From Lathyrus oleraceus (taxonomy: Eukaryota; Streptophyta; Magnoliopsida; Fabales; Fabaceae): a stretch of 64,000 nucleotides of DNA. Of this stretch, positions 1-10,743 are shown piece by piece. The DNA lies in assembly GCF_024323335.1 (NCBI RefSeq), contig NC_066580.1:143458188-143522187 (forward strand). Direction: 5' to 3'. Position 1 is the first letter of the stretch, and each line of letters starts with the position of its first letter. Under the pieces are notes generated by a model that was not told where the DNA came from, did not search any database, and was given only the letters and a program-made list of their open reading frames with translations. The position numbers and the translations under genes are program-made.

Positions 1-336
1 ATTTCCCCAGGAAGTGTTTTCCCCACAGACTCTCCTCACAGAGCCTCGCCGAACAAAGTTTCCATAGTTGATACTCCCCCCGCAAGGTCAACTTTTCAAG
101 CAGCCAATTTATTTTTGGTGGCTCATTGGTCCCGGCAGACGGATCATTCCCCACAGAGCATTCAAGGATTGATACAGCGATCTGTTCCCTACCGGAGTTT
201 GCTTCCCCAAGCAGATTTCTTTTTACACCATGCATAACATTTGCATTTGCATGCATATCATATCAAGCATACACATAAGCTGATAAACAGGTTCTTCCAA
301 GCAGACTGAAGAATTACTTTACAACCAAGGTCATGA

Positions 337-640
337 GATCCAGCCAGAGGATCAAGCGTGAGTGATCCAGCCTGAGGGTCGTTTTGAAGATTCAGCCTGA
401 GAATCGTTTTCCAGTGATCCAGCCTGAGGGTCATTTCGAAGATTCAGCCTGAGAATCGTTTTTCAGTAATCCAGCCTGAGGGTTATTTCGAAGATTCAGC
501 CTGAGAATCGTTTTCCAGTGATCCAGCCTGAGGGTCAGTTCGAAGATTCAGCCTGAGAATCGTGTTCCAGTTATCCAGCCTGAGGGTCATTTCGAAGATT
601 CAGCCTGAGAATCGTGTTCCAGTAAGCCAGCCTAAGGCTC
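337..640 (+). repeat. 52-bp tandem repeat made of paired 17-nt hairpins
   Basis: Five full 52-bp units start at 364, 416, 468, 520 and 572, followed by a partial unit from 624. A related single hairpin sits at 337-353. Each unit has two half-repeats, each a 5-bp stem around the 7-base loop AGCCTGA. Examples are GATCC/GGGTC at 364-380 and GATTC/GAATC at 389-405. At 468-484 both outer bases change together to AATCC/GGGTT. At 624-640 the third pair becomes G-C (AAGCC/GGCTC), although its outer pair is A-C. The non-Watson-Crick T-G pairs are all G-U wobbles on the plus (sense) strand. Confidence 0.9.
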
Positions 641-875
641 AATTTGAAGATTCCCTAGTGAAGTCGCCTACAAGCTTTATTTCCCCAGCAAGCCCAATTG
701 AGGAGTCGTTACAACATGTTCTAGCCCGAAGAATATGTACGAAGCCCAAAAGTGGAATATTCTCGAAGCTGCATATCTAATATGAAGGTTGGGTGTAGAT
801 TTCAAAATAGGGTCAACCAGCGCATGCCTCAGATGCGGGATCCTAATGATGGGAATTTATCATCAGAACAATCCA

Positions 876-1206
876 GATCTAGCCAGAGGATCGAAGTAGA
901 TTCAGCCAGAGAATCGAAACAAAGAAGATCTAGCCAGAAGATCGAAAATCGCAACAATTCAGATCTAGCCAGAAGATCGAAGTAGATTTAGCCAGAGAAT
1001 CAAAGGAAATAGATTCAGCCAGAGAATCGAAACGAAGGAGATCTAGCCAGAAGATCGAAGAAGATCTAGCCAGAAGATCAAAATCGTATCCAGCCCGAGG
1101 ATCAAAATTAATATCCAACCAGAGGATTAAATTGAGTATAGGTTCAGCCAGAGGATCGAAACTCCAGATTAAGCCAGAAGACTGATTCAGATCCAGCCAG
1201 AGGATC
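876..1206 (+). repeat. Interspersed hairpin array, loop AGCCAGA
   Basis: At least nine well-paired copies of a 17-nt hairpin lie here, separated by irregular GAA-rich spacers: 876-892, 899-915, 927-943, 962-978, 984-1000, 1012-1028, 1040-1056, 1063-1079 and 1190-1206. More degenerate copies lie between 1087 and 1180. The loop AGCCAGA is constant while the stem alternates between GATCT/AGATC, GATTC/GAATC and GATCC/GGATC. Both inner stem positions covary. This is the same family as the 52-bp repeat upstream, with loop base T replaced by A. Confidence 0.9.
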
Positions 1207-1360
1207 GGAAGAAAGATAAACAGCGCGGTGTATTTCCGCGTTTTTGTGGTGTTCTCGGAGCGCAAGTTTTCGGTCTGTCTTTGGTATTCAATCACAGCTC
1301 ACCCCGTTTGTCTGATAAGCTGTCCGCTTTCATCCTACTCGGGTTAGCTGATGATTGAAT

Positions 1361-1369
1361 AGGGGCAGT
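1361..1369 (+). promoter_or_regulatory. Polypurine tract of E1
   Basis: AGGGGCAGT lies immediately before the TG of the LTR. It shares the core AGGGGCA with the tracts of E2 (12919-12930, minus strand) and E3 (40627-40638). In LTR retrotransposons this tract primes plus-strand DNA synthesis. Confidence 0.8.
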
Positions 1370-1470
1370 TGTAACACCCCAAAATTTGTTCTCCTCATTC
1401 ATGCATTCATTTAACATTTCATATTGCATTTCATCATGTCAATCAGAATTAGATCCAAGAAACTTTATTT

Positions 1471-1660
1471 AAAAAAAAAATTAAAAAAATTAAAAAAAAA
1501 CGAAAAAAACAAAAAAAACAAAAAAAAATTAAAAACGAAAAATAAAACGAAAAAATTTAAAAAAAAATTTAAAAAAAATTTAAAAAAATTTAAAAAAATA
1601 AAAATAAATAAATAAATAAAAAATAATAATAATAAAAAAATAAATAAAATATAATAGAAA
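1471..1660 (+). repeat. A-rich low-complexity tract in E1 LTR
   Basis: About 190 bases consist largely of A runs broken by single T, C or G bases. The tract lies just upstream of the TATA-like box. It creates a spurious lysine-rich open frame, which I do not accept as a gene. Confidence 0.9.
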
Positions 1661-1713
1661 AACTTGGACTTGGACCTCTCTCATTTGAGCCCACAAAGCC
1701 ATGAAAATCAGAT

Positions 1714-1721
1714 TATAAAAG
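1714..1721 (+). promoter_or_regulatory. TATA box of E1 LTR
   Basis: TATAAAAG is followed by a purine-rich leader-like sequence. Its position about 345 bp into the LTR fits a U3 promoter. There is no direct evidence of transcription. Confidence 0.5.
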
Positions 1722-3486
1722 AGGGAGATCAGACAGAAAAAGGAAGAGAAACAAAATACTCTAAGGTTTCCTTGAAACAAAACCCTTGACAAAACCTGGA
1801 GAGAAACCTGACAGAGAACTCAGAGCAACCCCCAGGCAGCTCTGAAAAATTCAATCTGACTCACACACTTTCATCTCACGCAAACCCTAACATTGCCTTG
1901 CAAACCCAGCCGTGCCATTTGATTTCAACCGGTCTCTCCCATCAGGTTTGCCTCATTCCCATGATTTTATGCTCTTAATTTGGATCATCTGAATGTATGA
2001 GGTATGATGGATGAATTTCATTATGTTTTTGCCCACGGGTTTAATTATGCATGAATGGGTGAAACCTATGCCTTGAATGTTTAATCACATGATTTCTGAA
2101 ATGTATACCACAGGGTTTGAGGTTTCTGAAACCATACTGTTATCCATGAAAAAAATGCTTATCGTGTTTCACTAACCCTTTTGTTGAGTTTTTGTGAGGG
2201 CTCACAGACTCTTGCAGAGATGGTTTGCGTGGTTTTCCCACTTTATTTGTGGGATACCCCCTGGAGGTTCATTCTGACTACCTGTACTGACTCACCTTTC
2301 TTTAATGGCATTAGCTTGGGAGATCCTTGGGTTTCTTACTCCTTTAATTGATGTTACTTCGGATCTTTATCCGTGTGGTACTTTTACCTCTTTTTCCGCA
2401 TTTTATCGCTTTCTTAGCTGGAAGACCTCGATATGAGGCATTTGTTTTCTTTTGTTTATTTACTTCTGAGCCCCTTGTTGGCACATTTACTTTATACATG
2501 TTTGTTTTGTATGTGTTCGAATCCCTGCAGGTAGCGCGGTTCCTTCGTCAAGGACTTCCTTTTTGCCCTTGAGCATCCCAAACCCTAAAACCCAAAGCAA
2601 CACGTTAACTCCTTCTACTACAGGCGAGTAAGTCTCCAAAGGTCGAGCATCCGGTAGATTACGTAGTGACGTCGTTCGTCCAAAACCCAATCTATAACCC
2701 CATAGTTAGTCGAACTACGTTTTGCTCTGATTCTCATTCCAGATGAGATACGTAGGCATAAGACGCGATGTCTTCGCGAGCACACATCCCCCCAATCCGG
2801 GTCAGCCGAGCTACGAAGACTCTGATTCTCATATTCAGATGAGATACGTATGCAGTGGATGCGACATCCGCGCGAGTCATTTTCATTTAACCCTTTTTTT
2901 TGGTAAACAGCACAAGATAAACTCACACCCTTTAGACAAGAACTACAAAAGTGGATCCCGTAGAGTACTACGGATGCGTAGGGGTGCTAATACCTTCCCT
3001 TCGCATAACCGACTCCCGAACCCAAGATTTGGTTGTGAGACCCCGTCTTGTCCTTTCCTTTTTCAGGTTTACTTCGAGCGTTTCCTTTCCCTCCTTTGGG
3101 ATGAATAACGCACGGTGGCGACTCTTCTGTCATTTTCTTTCGCCGGTTTTTTTTTCGCGCACTGTATTTTTCAGGTTGCGACAATGGAGAATCTTGTGAT
3201 TTACAAAATAGTTCAAATGGCTCATTTTAAAATTCACCACCATGATCACTTCTTACCTTTAAAGTTTTAGATTATTTTTCAGTTTTTACTTATATGTAGA
3301 AGACGGTGAACACATCATATGATTCATCCTTGGTTCTCAGAAATTTAACCCAAGTCCATCTTCTATAGTCATTAACAATGACTACACCATATTTCTTCCC
3401 ATTGATTGATGCAATACTATCAGGACCAAACAAATCAATGTGAAACAGCTATAAGTGTCTAGAGGTAAGGATAATGTTTTTGGTTT

Positions 3487-3775
3487 GGCAAGATACCTTT
3501 TTTGGTCCCTTAACTATACCATTGGGTTCTTATTGGTCCCTTAATTATTTTTTGTGTCAGATTGGTCCCTAAACTTTTAAAATGTGTCATGTTGGTCCTT
3601 TTTGTCTAATTAACGACAAAAAAATTCAAAAATTGGTCGTTATTCGGCACTAATTAGACAAAAGGACCAACATGATATGTTTTAAGAGTTATGGGACCAA
3701 TATGAAACGAAAAATAATTAAGGGACCAATTTGAACCCAAGGCTATAGTTAAGGGACCAAAAATGGTATTTTTCC
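3487..3775. mobile_element. Mutator-type MITE with 9-bp target duplication
   Basis: A 289-bp foldback element lies inside the copia-1 integrase region. Its ends are inverted repeats: the left end reads GG-CAAGATACC followed by TTTTTTGGTCCCTTAACTATA, and the right end carries the complement with few changes. The inner arms are also largely complementary, giving a long hairpin with a short centre. The direct repeat TTTTGGTTT flanks it at 3478-3486 and 3776-3784. A 9-bp duplication is typical of Mutator-like transposons. It has no coding capacity. Confidence 0.85.
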
Positions 3776-4726
3776 TTTTGGTTTTGAAAGAAGTTTTACT
3801 GATTTTCCCTACTTGGCATGCTCTACAAAGAGCATCTAAGTGATAATTGAGATATGGCAATCCTTTAACAAGTTTTAAGTTGCTAAGTTTAGATATTAAT
3901 CTCCAGTTAGCATGATTTAACCTTCTATGTTGGATCCACTTCTCATCACTCACTAATAGAAGGCAGATTACTTTTTGATCAACTAATTTAGAAAAATTAA
4001 TTTTATAAACATTGCCATTTCTTTTACCTTTGAACATTATGGACTTTTCATATTCATTCATGACTATGGCGTTATTCATATTAAACATGACTTCATAATC
4101 ACTTTCACAAAATGACTAATGCTTAGTAGGTTATGTTTAAGTCCATCTACAACCCAAACATTATTAATTTAAATAGAGGATTTACCAATAGTACACATAC
4201 CATTGATCTTTCCTTTCTAGTTTCCTCCAAATCACACAGTTCCTCCATCTTTCAGAGTTAAGTTTTGGAACATAATCTTTTCTCTTATGATATGTCATTA
4301 GCAGCCACTGTCCAAGTACCCTGACTATTGATTTGTTTCTCCCTTGAAGCATACCTGTAGCAAAGATAATTTGAGATTTAGGTACCCATAATCTTATGGG
4401 TCCTTTATGGTTAATTCTGATAGGTTTATTCTTACTTTGTACCTTTGCTTTCATATGGTAAGGTTTAGTATTATTCAAGACTTTTGATTTAAAAATTTAT
4501 TGTCTTGAATAAGCATTGACCTTAGGTTCTGATCTTTTCAAAGTCTTAGCTCTTGTTACCTTAGGTTCTGGATCCTTCATAACCTTTTACTTTAGAGTCT
4601 TAGGCTCTAGTTTCTTTATAACCCTTAACTCAGTAGCTTTAGGTTCTGACTGATTCAGAACCGTTTCATTTTCAACACCAGGTACAAAATAAGGGTCGAG
4701 CCCTTTCTGAGAAGAGCTTGAAGAGG

Positions 4727-4743
4727 GGTGGGGGGGGGGGGGG
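4727..4743 (+). repeat. Poly-G run
   Basis: A run of thirteen or so G bases lies in the old copia-1 gag region. It reads as a proline run on the minus strand. It may be an assembly-sensitive homopolymer. Confidence 0.85.
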
Positions 4744-6380
4744 TATGTTGGTTTTCTAATGGTTTCAAACCTTGGATTAAAATATTTTTGAGAGTAACCA
4801 AGGCCTTCCCCTTTGCTTCTACTTACTCCATAAATAATGGAAGCAAGTTTAGTTATGTTGAAGCCATTTATGATAAACTCTTGAAGAGCAATTCCATGCT
4901 CATTAAGAGGTTTATCAGACACTTATTTTACTAGAGCAATATGATCCTTTTCTATAGCATCATTTTTATTTCAAACAAAATTTAATTCTTGCTTCAAAAT
5001 ATCATATTGCTTTTTCAATATTTTCATGTGTTTGTCTTTCTCTTGACATCTCCTCATGAGATCTTGAATAAAAGTAATTAAATCAAAACGAGATAGTTTA
5101 GAAAATACTTTGTCTTCTTCCTCAGACTTTGATCCAGGATTTGAGTCAGATTCTGCTTCTGAAGATGTAAGAGCCATGAATGCAAGGTTAGCTTTCTCTT
5201 CATATTTTCATAGTCTTCCTCGTTGTCAAGTTCATCCAATGTTGCCATGAGACTTTTCTTGAATCTATTCTAGAAGCTATCCTTTTGAAATCTTCCCTTC
5301 TTTAGTTTGTCCTTTTGTAGCTCAGGACATTCAACAATGAAGTGACCATGCTTCTTGCAGTTGAAGTATCCTTTCTAATCATCCTTCTTCTCTCCAGAGC
5401 CAAATCCTCTGAAGTTACTGCTTCTGCCAAAGAATATCTTGTTCTTCCTGGCCAGATCCTGAAACCTTTTAATGATGAAGGTCATTTCCCCATCATCTGA
5501 GTCATCTTCAAAACCTTCTGCATAAGAAGATTCTTCATAATCCCAGACTTGAGGAGCCTTTTCATTTTTAGAAATAGATTTCAAAGTTAGAGGCTTTAAT
5601 TTCTAACAAGTTCATCTCTATTGAGCTTCATCTCATGAATCTGAAAATTTCTGATAAGACTCTCAAGACATAATGTGTTTAAGCCTTTAGCTTCCTGAAT
5701 GGTTGTCACTTTAGGTCTATATCTGACAGGAAGACTCCTAAGAATCTTCTTGACATAATCAGATGTAGTGTAGCTCTTGTTCAGAACCTGAAGACAGATA
5801 CAAGAACTTGAAACCTAGAAAACATTATTTTAGTGTTTTCATCCTCCTTAATTTTGATCAGCTCATATTGTTAAACTAGAAGGTTAGCCTTAGCTTCCTG
5901 AACTTGTTGAATTCCTTCATATGTAGCACATAGGGATTTGAAAATTATCTTAGTTGTAGATTTGTCAGTGAATTTGATGTACTCAAAATGAGGTAGAGCA
6001 TCAACCAAGACGCCTCTAACTCTATGATATTTTATATAGACCTTTTTCTGAGCTGGTGTGACAGCTTTTCTATCAAACACCATTCCAACTCCATTGAATG
6101 GAATATCAATGCCATCTTCTAGAATATATTGCAACCCATCATCAAGGCCTATGATATGAGTATACACCTTGCTCTACCACCATTCAAACTCAGTAGAGTC
6201 TCAAACGAAAGTTGGAGGTCTAGCTGTATAGTTTTTTCTTTTTTGGATTGCTATAATCATGACTTATAACAACATGAGGAGTAGGAGTACCACTCCTAAA
6301 TTCAAATACACTAGACATGATTCAATATGTTTTTCTCAGGATTTTTTTTGTACCACTAATAAGGGTTAAGCGTAGATTGT

Positions 6381-6392
6381 GCTCTGATACCA
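6381..6392 (-). promoter_or_regulatory. Primer binding site of copia-1
   Basis: On the minus strand this reads TGGTATCAGAGC, the usual initiator-methionine tRNA complement found in plant copia elements. It lies two bases inside the LTR end at 6395 and upstream of the Gag remnant. Confidence 0.85.
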
Positions 6393-6394
6393 AC

Positions 6395-7015
6395 TGAAGG
6401 TGAGAAAAAACACAAGAAAGGGGGTGAGTTGTGTTGGCTTTTTCTTTCTTTTTAGACTCTTAAGTCATATTCTTAACATAAGGTTGTAGAGTCTAATTCA
6501 GTCAGAGGTATGCAGCAGATATAAAATGCAAGAATGAAGAATAACACATAGAGTTATCTTGGTTCCTCTCTCAACTCGAGAGTAACCCAATCCCCTTGTA
6601 CATACAAGATATTTTCACTACAATCAGATGAGATTAAAATTTTCTCAAACGCATAAGCAAGAGACTTCCTTTGCTCAAACACACAAGTAAGAGGCTTCAT
6701 TTTCTCAATCACACAAGCAAGAGACTTCTTTTGTTAAAACACTAAAGTAAGAGACTTCCTTTTCTTAAGCATGCAATCAAGAGACTTCCTTTGCTCAAGC
6801 ACACAAGCAAGATACTTTTAATGCTCAAAAATTATGAAAGGGAAAACACAATGTTTCAACTAAAACTAAAAAACACAATCACTTCATACTAAAAAGAAAG
6901 TGGAACTTAACACAATACTCAAATGATTCCCACCATATTATCACATAAAAAAATACCCTCGATGTATACGTGGTTTTTCAAATCATCTCGTCGTCACAGG
7001 TTTCACACTTAGAAA
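6395..7015 (-). mobile_element. 5' LTR of copia-1, interrupted by copia-2
   Basis: The LTR starts next to the primer site at TGAAGGTGAG (plus strand) and runs rightward until the copia-2 insertion near 7015. Its remainder probably continues at 28045, because AGAAA before copia-2 and AGAAG after it look like a slightly mutated target duplication. It contains a 30-bp minisatellite. The far end was not found. Confidence 0.6.
6656..6835 (+). repeat. 30-bp minisatellite, six units
   Basis: Units begin at 6656, 6686, 6716, 6746, 6776 and 6806. Each has the form AGCAAGAGACTTCCTTTGCT followed by a CAAACACACA-like tail. The last unit is degenerate. The repeat lies within the copia-1 LTR. Confidence 0.9.
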
Positions 7016-7139
7016 TTTTGTGTATTAATTCAAACTTAATTAGTTAGTTACTTAAATGTATATATAATAACTACTGGTGTAGTTATATAAAAATATATCT
7101 CTTTCATAACAATCATCCCTTCTTATTCAATATTCATTA

Positions 7140-7200
<61 letters not shown>

Positions 7201-7277
7201 CTTACCTTCCACTCCAACACTCTATATATCTTTCTCTCAATTAACTTTCGCAATTGCAAGTTGCAGTAACACCAACA
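7016..7277 (+). mobile_element. 5' LTR of copia-2
   Basis: A short LTR of about 260 bp begins TTTTGTGTATTAATTC and ends ACCAACA. It is matched by the 3' LTR at 27833-28044. The left copy is longer mainly because a CT microsatellite has expanded. TG could be placed at 7019 instead of 7016. Flanks AGAAA (7011-7015) and AGAAG (28045-28049) suggest a 5-bp duplication with one change. Confidence 0.8.
7139..7198 (+). repeat. CT microsatellite in copia-2 5' LTR
   Basis: About 60 bases of CT with two small interruptions. The matching position in the 3' LTR near 27958 has only a short CT run, so the expansion postdates insertion. Confidence 0.95.
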
Positions 7278-7279
7278 TA

Positions 7280-7291
7280 TGGTATCACGAG
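7280..7291 (+). promoter_or_regulatory. Degenerate primer binding site of copia-2
   Basis: TGGTATCACGAG lies three bases after the LTR end. It resembles the copia initiator-methionine site TGGTATCAGAGC with an altered tail. Confidence 0.6.
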
Positions 7292-7321
7292 ACTGGTTCT
7301 TATCCAAAATCAATAGTGATT

Positions 7322-10300
7322 GTAGCTATGGTTGGAATAGGTGGCAACAACTTCCTTACAAATCTTCTTGTTCATGATGGCAAGAATTGGGAAAATGGTG
7401 CATTCAGATGAGAGTCATCTTCAATGTTCACGATGTATTCAAGTATGTAACATAGGGCTTCAACCGCTAGAAGAAAATGTGACTGATGCTCAGAAAGTTG
7501 CATACAAGGAATCCAAGAAGAAAGATCAGAAGGCCCTATTTTACATTCAACAATGCATTGAATCTAGGGTGTTTGATAAAATAGCTCATGCTACAACTTT
7601 GAAAGAAGCACAGGATATGTTGAAAAATACTATGGTGGAGATGCGAAGGTCAAGAAGGTGCGCCTTCAATCTTTGAGAAAGAAGTATGAAATGTTGCATA
7701 TGAAAGAGAGAGAAATGATATCATATTTATTCACAAGGGTTCAAGAATTAACCAATCTTATGAAGAAGTCTGGAGAGACGTTGACATTGTAAATGAAGTT
7801 GAAAAGGTACTTTGAAGTATCACTCCTCAATATGATATAATAGTAGTAACAATTGAGGAAACCAAATATCTGGAAACAATTAATATAGAGAATCTGCAAG
7901 GATCTCTTGAAGCCATAGAACTGAGACTGAATCAAAGAGAGATAGATAAATATTTTGAATAGACCCTGATTTCTCATTCAAGAAAGGGAGGTTCTGATGA
8001 CATGAAAAGAAGGTGGAATCAGGGAAAAGGAAATAACCAGAGAGAAGCCGCACCAGATAGAAAAGAGGAGAAGAAGTTTGAAGAAAGAACTCGATCCTCT
8101 AAAGGAGGAGGATGATCTAGCAAATTTCAAAATAATAAAAAAAATTAAGACAAGAGAAATATTTGATGCTTCAATTGTAAGAAGTATGGTCACTTTGATT
8201 CAAATTGCTAGTTTGGAAAGGGAAAAAAAAGATTGGTGCAGAGGAAGCTAACATAGGGCGAGATGATTCAGATTTAGATCCTATCATGTTGATGATAACT
8301 ACCTTTGAAGGGACTCCATGTCATACTTAGACTCTGGTTGTTCAAACCATGTGACTGGACACAAGGGGTGTTTGACTGAATTTAACTCAAACAAGAAGAC
8401 AAGTGTGAAGCTGGTAGATAGCAGAAGCTTAATGGTATAAGGCATGGGCAAGAATTTCATACAAAGAAAGGAAGTAAAAACATCATTGATATAATATGTA
8501 TCATTTGTCCCTGGTATGCAATGTAATCTGCTGAGCATTGGTCAGTTGGTAGAGAAAGGATTCTCAGTAATCATCGAAGGAAGCTCATTCAAGCTATATG
8601 ACAATAAGAAAAGAATGGTTATGAAATCAACTCTGACCAGAAACAAAATCTGGAAGGCTAATTTAAAGGCCTCATAATCACACTGTCTTTATTCATCAAT
8701 TCCCGATGAAGAAAGCTGACTTTGGAATAAAAGGCATGGGCATCTGAATTTTAGAAGTGTAGGCAAGTTGAATAGTATGAAGTTAGTAGAAGGATTGCCT
8801 AAGATAGTGACACCTGATAAAGCATGTGACATGTGCATGCTTGGGAAGCAAAGTAGGTTACCTTTTGTGAAACAACTGACAATGAGAGCCAAACATGTAT
8901 TGAATTTAGTTTCATCTAACATTTGTTATCCTTTTGAAATCCTTTTTTATGGAGGAAGCAAGTACTTCATATCATTTGTAGATGAATTCAGTATAATGTG
9001 TTGGGTGTACCTGATAAAGACCAAAGTATAAGCTTTAAACATGTTCAAAAGGTTTAAGGTTATGGCTAAAAAATAGAGTGGAAGACTGATTAAGATACTC
9101 AGGATAAATGGAGGAAGGGAATACAATTTCCATGAATTCAAGAAGTTTTGTCATGAAAGTGGAATCTTGCATGAAGTAACCCCCATACACACCTCAACAC
9201 AATGGTATGGATGAAAGAAGGAATAGAAGCTTGGTTGAAATGGCTAGGAGCATGCTGAAACAAAAGTTATTACCTCATAAATGCTGGGGTGAAGTAGTGT
9301 CTACTGCTGCTTATGTTCTAAATAGATGTCCTACCAATAATTTAAAGAATCAGGTGCCAGAAGAATGTTGGTCAGGATGCAAGCCATGCATCACTAATCT
9401 CAAGGTATTTGGATCATTATGCTATAAACATGTTCTAGATGAAAAAAGAACCAAACTTGAAGATAAAAGTGAACATATAATCTTAGTTGGTTACCATCCA
9501 ACTAGAGCATATAGGTGATATAATCCAGTTACTGAGAAATTAGTGGTTAGTAGAGATGTAATCATCATAGATGTAGAATCTTGGGATTAGAGCCAAGGTG
9601 GAGAAAGAACAAGAGTGGTTCCAATGCAGGATCCAATGAAGTTTGATTCTGATGAAGTGAATCCAGTCTTAACTAAGACTACAAATGATGTAGTAAATTC
9701 TACTCAAAGGGAAAGATCAACCAAAAATAGACAGATACCTGCAAGCTTAAATGATTATGAAATTGTGCTTGGTAATATAATGGACAAGGAAGGAGAAATA
9801 ATACACTTTGCAATGTTAACAGATGCAGAACCACTAAATTATCAGGATGCAAAGCAAGACAAAGCTTAGAAAGATGCAATGGAGGAGGAACTCATTTAAA
9901 TTGAAAAATGTGGCACATGGAAACTGACTCAACTACCTGAAAGAAAGAAGTCAATTGATGTGAAGTGGATTTTCAAAGTAAAGTTGAATCCATAAGGAAC
10001 AATAGTGAAGCACAAACCAATACTTGTGGCAAGGGGCTTCCTTCAAATACAAGGTTTAGATTACTATGAGGTATTTGAACCAGTGGCGAGACATGAGACT
10101 ATAAGACTTATAGTGGCATTAGGTTATAGTAGAAGGTGGACTTTGTCACACATGGATGTAAAACCTTCCTTTCTAAATGGTCCTCTTGATGAAGAGGTAT
10201 ATGTGCCTCAACCTCCCGGTTTTTAAGTAAAGGGGAAAGAGCATATGGTGTATAGACTATACAAGGCTTTGTATGGTTTGAAGCATGCACCAAGAGCCTG

Positions 10301-10743
10301 GAACAAGAGAATTGATTTTTTCTTCATCAGACATGGCTTTAAAAAATGTTCAGTTGAGTATGGTGTGTATGTAAAATACAAGCAAGGTGAAATACTATTG
10401 GTGTTATGTTTGTATGTCGATAACCTCTTGATAACTGGAGAACCTCAACTGGAAATTGAAGACCTCAAGAGTACAATGAAGTCATAATTTGAGATGTCAG
10501 ATCTGGGTAACTTATTCTACTTCCTTGGTATGGAGTTTCTATACAAAGAAGGTGGAACAATCATGCATCAAGCAAAGTATGCTACTAACTTGTTAAAAAG
10601 ATTCAACATGTTGAACTGCAGTGTTTCTATGACTCCTGTTGAATCAGGTCAGAAGTTTGAAGAAGACAATGATGAAGAAAGGGTAGATGCCACCCTGTAC
10701 AAGCCAATGATTGGATCATTGAGGTACCTATGCAATAGTTGGC
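7322..10743 (+). pseudogene. Copia-2 polyprotein remnant, part 1 (Gag to RT)
   Basis: Plus-strand Ty1/copia polyprotein with several stops and frameshifts. Gag lies at about 7341-8220, including a GLQPLEENVTDAQK stretch and a CCHC knuckle (CFNCKKYGHFDSNC) near 8164-8208. The protease motif LDSGCSNHV is near 8328-8354, with the integrase region at about 8700-9520. The RT starts near 9950; its VDVKWIFKVK string and the FLNGPLDEEVYVPQPPGF stretch are visible. The catalytic YVDD of RT reads YVDN near 10408-10420, so the enzyme would be inactive even if the frame were open. The frame is split after LCNS by the E2 insertion at 10743 and resumes at 26885. Confidence 0.85.
10739..10743 (+). repeat. 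Left target-site duplication of E2 (TTGGC)
   Basis: TTGGC directly precedes the left LTR and is repeated at 26880-26884. Removing E2 and one copy rejoins the copia-2 RT frame, so the insertion point is exact. Confidence 0.95.

Larger units (their letters stand above)
1..1360 (+). mobile_element. Ogre-like element E1, 3' untranslated region
   Basis: This stretch has no convincing coding sequence and ends in a polypurine tract directly before an LTR, so it is read as the 3' UTR of a plus-strand Ty3/gypsy Tat/Ogre element whose coding part lies left of the window. The first 240 bases contain several TTCCCC-A/C-AGA-like modules, which also recur in the 3' UTR at 37-40 kb. The rest is dominated by repeats built on GATYY-AGCC-W-GA-RRATC, listed separately. 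Between the two arrays (about 660-870) I see only degenerate copies. The assignment rests on position, tract and LTR type. Confidence 0.8.
1370..3183 (+). mobile_element. 3' LTR of Ogre-like element E1 (1814 bp)
   Basis: The LTR begins TGTAACACCCC and ends TTGCGACA, so it has TG...CA termini. A polypurine tract precedes it, and downstream the minus-strand copia integrase resumes directly, which makes it a 3' LTR inserted in copia-1. A TATA-like box is at 1714-1721. The U5 half holds a module shared with the other Ogre-type LTRs here: a GAGATACGTAGGCA-like string near 2741-2757, the GGGTGCTAATACCTTCCC string near 2982-2999, and TGGCGACTC at 3116-3124. The partner LTR and left target duplication are outside the window; the right flank would be ATGGA at 3184-3188. 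Confidence 0.85.
3184..6318 (-). pseudogene. Copia-1 gag-protease-integrase remnant (SIRE/Maximus-like)
   Basis: Read on the minus strand, this is a decayed Ty1/copia polyprotein. A Met at 6318 opens the Gag-like part. Gag-like peptide lies at 6167-5871 and 5584-5375, and a CCHC zinc knuckle resembling CxxCxxxGHxxxxC lies near 5370-5320. A charged segment follows at 5177-4971, and a degenerate protease region at 4478-4182. The pre-integrase segment is at about 4088-3790, with the WIQHRRLNHANWRL string. The integrase core (HIDLFGP, then KYGVVIVNDY) lies at about 3450-3300. Many stops and frameshifts interrupt it. The frame is cut by a MITE at 3487-3775 and ends where the E1 LTR begins. RT and RNase H would lie left of the window. 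The lineage call comes from the long gag and integrase wording. Confidence 0.8.

Noticed and set aside
337..1206. CRISPR-like repeat array
   Set aside because: Repeats are degenerate, partly direct-tandem, have no unique spacers of constant length and no cas genes, and lie in a plant retrotransposon 3' UTR.
1424..1615. Lysine-rich 63-aa open frame
   Set aside because: It is produced by an A-rich low-complexity tract in an LTR.
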